6,477 nucleotides of DNA from Paracoccaceae bacterium (GTDB taxonomy: Bacteria > Pseudomonadota > Alphaproteobacteria > Rhodobacterales > Rhodobacteraceae): contig JADZAO010000031.1 of NCBI GenBank assembly GCA_020852535.1, positions 1 to 6,477 of the forward strand, in the 5' to 3' direction. The notes under the pieces are model-generated. The model worked only from the letters and a program-made list of their open reading frames with translations, was not told the DNA's origin and did not search any database. This document shows, in pieces, positions 1 to 5,159 of the stretch (its first letter is position 1; every line of letters starts with the position of its first letter). The position numbers and the translations under genes are program-made.

Positions 1-582
1 CAGCGCGTCGCCATCCTAATCTCCGGTGGCGGTTCGAACATGCTGGCGCTGTTGCGTGATATGGTTCAGGACGACCATCCTGCCATGCCTGTTCTAGTCG
101 TTTCAAGCAACCCGCAGGCAAGCGGACTGGTAAAAGCTTCGACTTTCGGCGTTCCAACCGTCGCTGTCAGCCATCGCAGCCTGACCCGCGAAGCCTTCGA
201 GGCTGCTCTCTTGGAAACCATTTTTGCCGCGAAACCTGATATCTTGCTTCTGGCTGGTTTCATGCGCGTGCTGACCTCCAGTTTTGTTAATAGATTTAAG
301 GGTAAAATGCTTAACATTCATCCTTCGCTTTTGCCAAAATACCCCGGACTCCACACCCACCAGCGTGCAATCGATGCAGGCGATACCGAGGCCGGTTGTA
401 CAGTGCATGAAGTTACTGCGCTTCTCGACGACGGCCCTATCCTCGGTCAAGCTCGCGTCCCTGTTTTTAAAGATGACACCGTCGATACTCTCGCCGCTCG
501 TGTACTGGCGCAAGAACATCGTCTTTATCCGGTCGTCCTCCGCCGCTTTGTTAAAGGCAATCGCAGCCCTTTTTTTCTCTGA
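1..582 (+). CDS. purN: Phosphoribosylglycinamide formyltransferase (GART), 5'-truncated by the window edge
   Basis: The product transfers a formyl group from 10-formyltetrahydrofolate to GAR, the third step of de novo purine synthesis, in the cytoplasm. The frame is open from base 1 and reads QRVAILISGGGSNM, the conserved N-terminal phosphate-binding stretch of PurN, so the Met codon at 40 is internal and the true start lies a few codons to the left. Counting from base 1, catalytic Asn105 and His107 sit in NIHPSLLPKYPGLHTH, and the catalytic Asp is at about 143 in LLDDGPILGQARVPV. These fall within one residue of the E. coli Asn106/His108/Asp144 triad. The 193 codons present match the short bacterial PurN length, so the gene is essentially complete. 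The last codons run through a T7 tract (570-576) before the TGA; no frameshift is apparent. In related alphaproteobacteria purM usually lies just upstream (recollection, not visible here). Confidence 0.96.
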   Translation, partial: QRVAILISGGGSNMLALLRDMVQDDHPAMPVLVVSSNPQASGLVKASTFGVPTVAVSHRSLTREAFEAALLETIFAAKPDILLLAGFMRVLTSSFVNRFKGKMLNIHPSLLPKYPGLHTHQRAIDAGDTEAGCTVHEVTALLDDGPILGQARVPVFKDDTVDTLAARVLAQEHRLYPVVLRRFVKGNRSPFFL

Positions 583-626
583 TCCACGGCTATCTTGGCA
601 ATAAAATAATATGAAGGCGAAGAGAT

Positions 627-638
627 TAGCCTAGGCTA
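627..638. repeat. 12-bp perfect palindrome in the purN-rnd spacer
   Basis: TAGCCTAGGCTA is fully self-complementary and lies 45 bp after the purN stop. The symmetry does not extend to the flanking bases. There is no T-run after it, so it does not look like an intrinsic terminator for purN. It could be a protein-binding site or chance. Confidence 0.4.
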
Positions 639-662
639 CGACTTTCGTTAACCGACCAAACT

Positions 663-691
663 CTTTTAATTTCTTCGCAATTAGTTATAGT
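663..691 (+). promoter_or_regulatory. Possible rnd promoter
   Basis: TATAGT at 686-691 is a reasonable -10 hexamer in an AT-rich segment, 49 bp upstream of the rnd start codon. The best placed -35 is CTTTTA at 663-668, with 17-bp spacing. It resembles TTGACA poorly, so the call rests mainly on the -10, the AT-richness and the position. Transcription would begin near 697-700, within or just before the inverted repeat at 698-712. Confidence 0.3.
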
Positions 692-697
692 ATCCTA

Positions 698-712
698 GCG
701 GGATTATCCCGC
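698..712. repeat. 7-bp-arm inverted repeat upstream of rnd
   Basis: GCGGGAT and ATCCCGC flank a single central T, a perfect inverted repeat ending 27 bp before the rnd ATG. As RNA it could fold as a 5-bp GC stem (GCGGG/CCCGC) with an ATTAT loop. It sits just downstream of the TATAGT hexamer, where an operator or a 5'-UTR hairpin would be expected. No U-tract follows, so a terminator is unlikely. Confidence 0.45.
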
Positions 713-739
713 GCCTCCATTGGCCCGATCGGAAGCCAT

Positions 740-1897
740 ATGCGCACCATCACCACGACCGAAGAACTTGCCGCCTTCTGCAAATCTGCAAAGGCCCAAC
801 CCTATGTCACCATCGATACGGAATTTCTGCGTGAGCGGACCTATTGGTCGAAGCTATGTTTGATTCAGATGGCACTTCCGGGCAAAGATGGTGATGCTGT
901 TTTGGTCGATCCCATCGTGGGCAATAAAATGTCGATGGAGCCACTTTACGAGCTCTTTCGTCACAAGGCGACTATCAAGGTCTTTCACGCTGCACGGCAA
1001 GATCTCGAAATCTTCTTTGTTGAAGGTAACGTCTTTCCCGAACCTCTTTTTGATACGCAGGTTGCGGCGATGGTCTGCGGCTTTGGCGAACAGGTCGGCT
1101 ATGAGATGCTGGTGAAAAAGATTACCCGCGGAAACCTCGATAAGACCTTGCGTTTCACCGATTGGTCACGCCGCCCGTTGACCATCGCACAGGCTGAATA
1201 TGCGTTGGCCGATGTGACCCATCTACGCGAGATTTACGAATGGCTCTCGGCTCAGATCGCCAAAAATGGCCGCAGCAAATGGGTCGAGGAAGAACTCAAA
1301 ATCCTGATTGATCCCGCCACTTATACAGTCCACCCTGACGAAGCTTGGAAACGCGTCAAGACCCGCACTGCCTCGGGTCGCTTTTTGGCCATCGTCAAGG
1401 CTTTGGCCCGCTTTCGCGAGAATTACGCGCAAAAGCATAATGTGCCGCGTAGCCGGGTGATTAAGGATGATGCCCTACTCGAACTTGCCTCTACTTGTCC
1501 GACTAATGTTGAGGAATTGAACCGCTCGCGTCTTTTGTTGCGCGAAGGGCGCAAACCCGAGATTGCCGAGGGTATTTTCGCGGCTGTCAAGGAAGGGCTG
1601 GAAACAAAGCCAGAAGATATGCCCAAACCTGACCTTAGCCGTGAACAGTTGCAGGTCAATCCTGCCTTGGCTGATCTTTTACGCGTGCTTTTAAAATCCA
1701 AAGCAGAACATCTCGGCGTGGCAGCAAAGCTCATCGCTAATACCTCCGACTTAGACGCCATCGCAGCAGGCGAACGTCAGGTTGAGGCGCTAAGCGGCTG
1801 GCGTGCCGAAGTTTTCGGGGATGATGCGCTGCGGCTTTGCCGTGGCGAGATCGCTCTTTCGGCTAAGGGCAACGAGGTATGTGTAATTCGGCTTTGA
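740..1897 (+). CDS. rnd: Ribonuclease D (DEDDy 3'-5' exoribonuclease)
   Basis: RNase D trims 3' extensions from tRNA precursors and other structured small RNAs in the cytoplasm. The 385-residue product has all three exonuclease motifs of the DEDDy class. Exo I is IDTEF with Asp26 and Glu28; Exo II is HAARQDLEIF with Asp88; Exo III is YALAD with Tyr154 and Asp158. The Exo I context, DTEFLRERTYWSKLCLIQM, is characteristic of RNase D rather than other DnaQ-like proteins. An HRDC nucleic-acid-binding domain covers about residues 208-290, and a helical C-terminal region follows. Length matches the family (about 375-390 residues). The ATG at 740 is preceded by GGAAG at 731-735 with 4-base spacing, and the product begins close to the catalytic domain as expected. 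The gene is separated from purN by 157 bp and may have its own promoter. It ends 15 bp from the stop of the convergent lipoprotein gene. Confidence 0.97.
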   Translation: MRTITTTEELAAFCKSAKAQPYVTIDTEFLRERTYWSKLCLIQMALPGKDGDAVLVDPIVGNKMSMEPLYELFRHKATIKVFHAARQDLEIFFVEGNVFPEPLFDTQVAAMVCGFGEQVGYEMLVKKITRGNLDKTLRFTDWSRRPLTIAQAEYALADVTHLREIYEWLSAQIAKNGRSKWVEEELKILIDPATYTVHPDEAWKRVKTRTASGRFLAIVKALARFRENYAQKHNVPRSRVIKDDALLELASTCPTNVEELNRSRLLLREGRKPEIAEGIFAAVKEGLETKPEDMPKPDLSREQLQVNPALADLLRVLLKSKAEHLGVAAKLIANTSDLDAIAAGERQVEALSGWRAEVFGDDALRLCRGEIALSAKGNEVCVIRL

Positions 1898-1912
1898 CGT
1901 CGTCTTGTCTTA

Positions 1913-2365
1913 TTACAGCCGCGATGATCTCGCATTGTTGGCACCCTGCACCACAATCTCGCGCACACCTTCCAGTTTTTGTGGCGAGATCGACACTGCG
2001 ACCGTCACTTCTCGTGTTTGCGGTGCGCCTACACGTGTATCGGTCAGCGGCGGAAAAACACGAAAATCATAGACCAGCACACCATTTTTGTCTAAGGGTC
2101 GCATTACTAGTTCGGCATCCCACCAGCCTTGGGTTGGCATCAAACCTGTAGCGCGGATGATGGCACCCGCCGAATAGGGAAGAACTTCCATCTCGGTGAC
2201 TTGCTGCGCTAAATCGCGCGTCTCCACCGCTGCTGCTGTCACCGTAATAGATTCACTGGGTTTAGATTCTCCAAACCAGTTGAATGGGTTGAACTGCGAT
2301 TGTGACATAGAGGTGCATCCAGCCAAGGATAGCGCTAGCGTAGCAGTAAGAAAAACTCGTATCAT
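1913..2365 (-). CDS. Small lipoprotein of unknown function
   Basis: The 150-residue product starts with a short lipoprotein signal peptide: MIR, a hydrophobic stretch, then the lipobox LAGC with Cys17 as the lipidated residue. The next residue is Thr, not Asp, which favours outer-membrane sorting. The mature part is about 134 residues. It begins with a Ser/Asn/Phe-rich linker (about 18-40) and continues into a mixed alpha/beta-looking region without Cys or recognisable catalytic motifs. Trp residues cluster in TQGWWDAEL and the segment ends VYDFRVFPPLTD. I do not recognise a named family; it resembles conserved hypothetical lipoproteins I associate with Rhodobacterales (recollection). The ATG is supported by GAGGAA at 2373-2378 (minus strand) with 7-base spacing. 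It is divergent from sufE and convergent with rnd, so it is probably transcribed alone from the 2366-2500 spacer. Confidence 0.88.
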   Translation of the reverse strand: MIRVFLTATLALSLAGCTSMSQSQFNPFNWFGESKPSESITVTAAAVETRDLAQQVTEMEVLPYSAGAIIRATGLMPTQGWWDAELVMRPLDKNGVLVYDFRVFPPLTDTRVGAPQTREVTVAVSISPQKLEGVREIVVQGANNARSSRL

Positions 2366-2407
2366 CGCGTAGTTCCTCGTTCCTTACATATTGGGTAGCC
2401 CATTGAC

Positions 2408-2425
2408 GATGCTTTGAAAAGCATC
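2408..2425. repeat. Inverted repeat in the lipoprotein-sufE divergent spacer
   Basis: GATGCTTT and AAAGCATC flank a 2-base centre, a perfect 8-bp-arm inverted repeat. As RNA or single-stranded DNA it can form a 7-bp stem with a 4-base loop. It lies 42 bp upstream of the lipoprotein start and 75 bp upstream of the sufE start, so it could be an operator for one or both genes. TTGACG at 2403-2408 resembles a -35 hexamer, but no matching -10 lies 16-18 bp downstream. I do not recognise it as a named box. Confidence 0.5.
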
Positions 2426-2487
2426 AGACGTCGGCAGGGGCGGGGCTGGACGTTCCGTTTTTTGAAGATTAGGTAAAATATTGTCTC

Positions 2488-2495
2488 AAGGGGAA
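2488..2495 (+). promoter_or_regulatory. Strong ribosome binding site of the sufE-like gene
   Basis: AAGGGGAA lies 5 bases before the ATG at 2501 and is the best Shine-Dalgarno match in the spacer. It fixes the start of the SufE-like protein. A TAAAAT hexamer at 2474-2479 might be its -10 element, but no convincing -35 was found. Confidence 0.6.
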
Positions 2496-2500
2496 CTCTC

Positions 2501-2908
2501 ATGGCAACCGCAGCCTTCGAAGAACTTGTTAAAACCTTCGAATTCCTTGACGCTTGGGAAGACCGCTACCGACATGTGATCGAACTCGGCAAGGCCTTTC
2601 GTCCGATGGATGAAGCGTTGAAAGTCCCGGCGACCAAGGTGCAGGGCTGTGCCAGCCAAGTCTGGATCCAGCCCATGATTGCAAATGGCTGCTATGATTT
2701 TCAGGGTGACAGTGATGCCATGATCGTCAAGGGTTTAATTGCTATTTTGCATGCACTTTATGCAGGCGTCCTCGTTGACGAGGTTGGACAGATCGACGCC
2801 CCTGTTGAACTCGCTCGTTTGGGTTTAATTGACCACCTTTCGGCGCAGCGGTCGAATGGTCTGCGTTCAATGCTAGAGCGCATTTATAAGACCGCTGCTG
2901 AATCTTAG
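2501..2908 (+). CDS. sufE: SufE-family sulfur acceptor protein
   Basis: SufE accepts persulfide sulfur from the cysteine desulfurase SufS and passes it to the Fe-S scaffold in the cytoplasm. The 135-residue product covers the whole family length. The sulfur-accepting Cys50 lies in KVQGCASQVWI, equivalent to Cys51 of E. coli SufE (IQGCQSQVWI), and the conserved GDSDAMIVKGLIAIL follows at about 69-83. The C-terminal segment LIDHLSAQRSNGLRSML also matches the family. Another Cys (64) falls in a variable loop. No sufS, sufB or sufC gene is in the window, so this is a stand-alone copy, and its desulfurase partner must be encoded elsewhere. A close paralogue, CsdE, acts with CsdA in some bacteria; sequence alone cannot separate the two roles. 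The ATG follows AAGGGGAA with 5-base spacing. Its TAG stop shares three bases with the stop of the convergent DUF427 gene. Confidence 0.94.
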   Translation: MATAAFEELVKTFEFLDAWEDRYRHVIELGKAFRPMDEALKVPATKVQGCASQVWIQPMIANGCYDFQGDSDAMIVKGLIAILHALYAGVLVDEVGQIDAPVELARLGLIDHLSAQRSNGLRSMLERIYKTAAES

Positions 2909-3240
2909 GCCCGTTGCACCGTCACGTCGGGATGAAAGGCGAGGTATTTTGCAATTCCCTCAGCTCCATCTTTAGGTGTCTCGTAAGACCATACTACGTT
3001 TTCGAGCCGCCCTTCGGGTATGATGACCGAGAAATAGCTGGCCGTTCCCTTGTAGGGACAGGTTGTCTGCATGTCGCTGCGGTCAAGAAAAACCATCGCT
3101 ATATCCTCGCGCGGGATGTAAATCACTGGCGGATGCGACCCTTCCAGTAATTCGATCGCTCGCGATGTCTCGCCGATGATCGCCTCCTTGGCGCGAATGG
3201 TATAAGTTCCGGCTGCGGGCCGGATAGTGATGCCGGTCAT
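2905..3240 (-). CDS. DUF427 domain protein
   Basis: The 111-residue protein is a single DUF427 domain (Pfam NTP_transf_9, a family name that does not reflect a proven activity). Supporting features are the N-terminal TIRPAAGTYTIRAKEAIIGET, the central PPVIYIPREDIAMVFLDRSD, and the signature TTCPYKGTASYFSV, with the lone Cys at about 61. These are followed by a tryptophan-containing VVWSYETPKDGAEGIAKYLAF. There is no signal peptide or membrane segment, so it is probably cytoplasmic. The biochemical function is unknown; do not infer nucleotidyl transfer from the Pfam name. The ATG is backed by GGGGGA at 3248-3253 (minus strand) with 7-base spacing. It lies 62 bp downstream of the aminopeptidase P gene on the same strand and may share its transcript. 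Its TAA stop overlaps the sufE TAG. Confidence 0.9.
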   Translation of the reverse strand: MTGITIRPAAGTYTIRAKEAIIGETSRAIELLEGSHPPVIYIPREDIAMVFLDRSDMQTTCPYKGTASYFSVIIPEGRLENVVWSYETPKDGAEGIAKYLAFHPDVTVQRA

Positions 3241-3302
3241 TTTCTGATCCCCCGAGAATGCACTGGCTTTAAATTTGAGGGTTCAACCAGCCGCTGGCAA
3301 GC

Positions 3303-5096
3303 CTAAAGCGGTTCACAGGCCATCTTTAGCCAGTCCTGTGCTTTTCTTTTGACTCGAGGTCCAATTTTAGCAAGTACCTCAGCGTGATAGCTATCAACCC
3401 ATTCTCGTTCGCCCCGCGATAAATTGCCCGCTAAGATCAGCCGACGATCCAGCGGCACAAAGGTCAGCGTCTCGAAGCACAACTGTTCGCGTTTGTCGCC
3501 CAAGGGTGGGGCGGGTTGTACAACGATCAGGTTTTCTAGCCGGATGCCGAAGGCGCCTTCGCGATAATAGCCCGGCTCGTTCGACAGAATCATGCCCACT
3601 TCCAGTGGGACCTCGGAAATTCTATTCAATCGCTGTGGCCCCTCATGCACCGAGAGGAATGTTCCTACACCGTGTCCCGTTCCGTGGTCGAAATCCTGCC
3701 CCGCTAGCCATAAGTGATAACGCGCAAGGCCGTCCAAATCGCGCCCTGCTAGCCCCTTGGGCCAGCGTGCCCGTGAAATTGCGATCATTCCTTGTAACAC
3801 GCGAGTATAGCATTCTCGAGCTTCAGCCCCGGGATTGCCCACGGCTATGGTGCGTGTGATATCGGTTGTGCCATCGGCAAACTGCGCGCCAGAATCTATC
3901 AATAGTAATTCGTTGTTATGGACTGGGCGGTTCGTTTCGTTTGTGACGCGGTAATGCATGATGGCCCCGTTCGGTCCTGTACCGCAAATTGTGTCGAAGC
4001 TGATGTCATGCAGCGCATTGGTAGCGCTACGATAACCCTCCAACGCTGTTACCACGTCGATTTCGGTTAGGGCGTACTTGGTGGCTGTAGCCTCGTCCAG
4101 CCAAGACAGGAATTCGACCATCGCCGCCCCGTCCCGCAGGTGCGCCTCGCGCATACCCGCGATCTCAGACGCATTTTTACGTGCCTTTGGCCAGCGGCAA
4201 GGGTCGTCACCCCAGACTAGTCGTGCTCTAGTTACCAGTTGCGACACCGCGAAGGGGGCAGTCGCCTTGTCTACACGTACCGTGCCGGTTAAGCTCTTCA
4301 AAGCTGCCTCGAAAGCTCTAGGCGGAAGAACTGTTACCTTCGTATCTAGTGACGTCATCACTTCGGGCGGAATCTTCGCCGGATCAGTGAAAAGCCGCAC
4401 ACCGCCATCAACCGCTAGAATGGCAAAGCTGTGTAGGATCGGGTTGCGCGGTATATCGGCACCACGCAGGTTTAAAAGCCAGCAGATTGAGTCGGGTAGG
4501 GTAATTACGGCCCAGTCTTGCTTTGCCTCGCGCAGTTCAGCCCCAAGCCGCGCCCGTTTTGCTACGCTTATCTCGCCCGCTAGCTCCACTGGATGGGCAA
4601 ACGCTCGTCCTACAGGGTATGCTGGTTGATCTGACCAGATAGAATCGACGAAATTCATAACAGGTTTTATGGTTACGGGATGATCCTGTAACATCGATTC
4701 AAGCTGTTCAATCTCATAGGCCGTATGCAGCCATGGATCAAAGCCAATTGTCCCGCTGGCCAGATGTTTCCTGATCCATTCACCTACTTTTACTTCGGGC
4801 CAAGTTACCGGGGTGTAAACCGACAGGTCCAACTGCGCCTTCACTTGCACACGGTAACGTCCGTCGATGAATACTCCTGCCACATCGGGCAGCACTACGG
4901 CACAGCCCGCCGATCCGGTAAACCCCGTTAGCCAAGATAATCGCTCGTCTCGCGCCGCGACATATTCCCCTTGGTGTGTATCGGCCCGTGGGACCAAAAA
5001 ACCAGCCAATCCGGCTTCGGCCAAGGCCGCTCGCAAAGCCGCCAGCCGCGCCGCCCCTTTAGAAGGGTCAGAAGTCGTTTCGAAACTTTGAAACAT
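3303..5096 (-). CDS. pepP: Xaa-Pro aminopeptidase (aminopeptidase P, peptidase family M24B)
   Basis: This cytoplasmic metalloenzyme removes an N-terminal residue that precedes proline. The 597-residue product has the three-part layout of the long, eukaryote-like (XPNPEP1-type) aminopeptidase P: two creatinase-like N-terminal domains (about 1-300) and a pita-bread catalytic domain (about 310-540), followed by a C-terminal extension. All five metal ligands are visible: Asp401 in LLIDSGAQ, Asp412 in TTDITRT, His475 in GTGHGVG, Glu507 in NEPGYY and Glu521 in RLENLI. So is the substrate-side His in SVHEGPQ. The frame is also open to an ATG at 5108, but AGAGG sits just before the ATG at 5096. The 5096 start gives the family-like N-terminus MFQSFE and is preferred. 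The gene lies about 63 bp after cobT and 62 bp before DUF427 on the same strand, a likely shared transcript. The symbol pepP follows common usage; the protein is longer than E. coli PepP. Confidence 0.95.
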   Translation of the reverse strand: MFQSFETTSDPSKGAARLAALRAALAEAGLAGFLVPRADTHQGEYVAARDERLSWLTGFTGSAGCAVVLPDVAGVFIDGRYRVQVKAQLDLSVYTPVTWPEVKVGEWIRKHLASGTIGFDPWLHTAYEIEQLESMLQDHPVTIKPVMNFVDSIWSDQPAYPVGRAFAHPVELAGEISVAKRARLGAELREAKQDWAVITLPDSICWLLNLRGADIPRNPILHSFAILAVDGGVRLFTDPAKIPPEVMTSLDTKVTVLPPRAFEAALKSLTGTVRVDKATAPFAVSQLVTRARLVWGDDPCRWPKARKNASEIAGMREAHLRDGAAMVEFLSWLDEATATKYALTEIDVVTALEGYRSATNALHDISFDTICGTGPNGAIMHYRVTNETNRPVHNNELLLIDSGAQFADGTTDITRTIAVGNPGAEARECYTRVLQGMIAISRARWPKGLAGRDLDGLARYHLWLAGQDFDHGTGHGVGTFLSVHEGPQRLNRISEVPLEVGMILSNEPGYYREGAFGIRLENLIVVQPAPPLGDKREQLCFETLTFVPLDRRLILAGNLSRGEREWVDSYHAEVLAKIGPRVKRKAQDWLKMACEPL

Positions 5097-5100
5097 GGCA

Positions 5101-5105
5101 CCTCT
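5101..5105 (-). promoter_or_regulatory. Ribosome binding site deciding the aminopeptidase P start
   Basis: Minus-strand AGAGG lies 4 bases before the ATG at 5094-5096 and directly follows the alternative ATG at 5106-5108. The upstream ATG has no comparable purine-rich site at proper distance. This favours the shorter protein by four residues. Confidence 0.55.
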
Positions 5106-5159
5106 CATTTTCTATCGGCGGTACAAGCTGTAAAGCGGCAAGTAAACAGACGGCATCCC

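Noticed and set aside
103..519. 138-codon open frame on the minus strand within purN
   Set aside because: The plus-strand PurN frame has the full catalytic motif set, and the antisense frame has no family resemblance.
570..576. T7 tract at the end of purN as a terminator or frameshift site
   Set aside because: No GC-rich hairpin precedes it, it lies within codons just before the stop, and the protein length is normal for the family.
3268..3302. Possible terminator between aminopeptidase P and DUF427
   Set aside because: The best stem is CCAG-CCG-CTGG, only 4 bp, with no U-tract on the transcribed strand. It is too weak to call.
4078..4629. 183-codon open frame on the plus strand, antisense to the aminopeptidase P gene
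   Set aside because: It lies wholly inside a gene with all five metal ligands in the opposite strand, and its translation is Ser/Arg/Ala-rich with no domain. It is a shadow frame.
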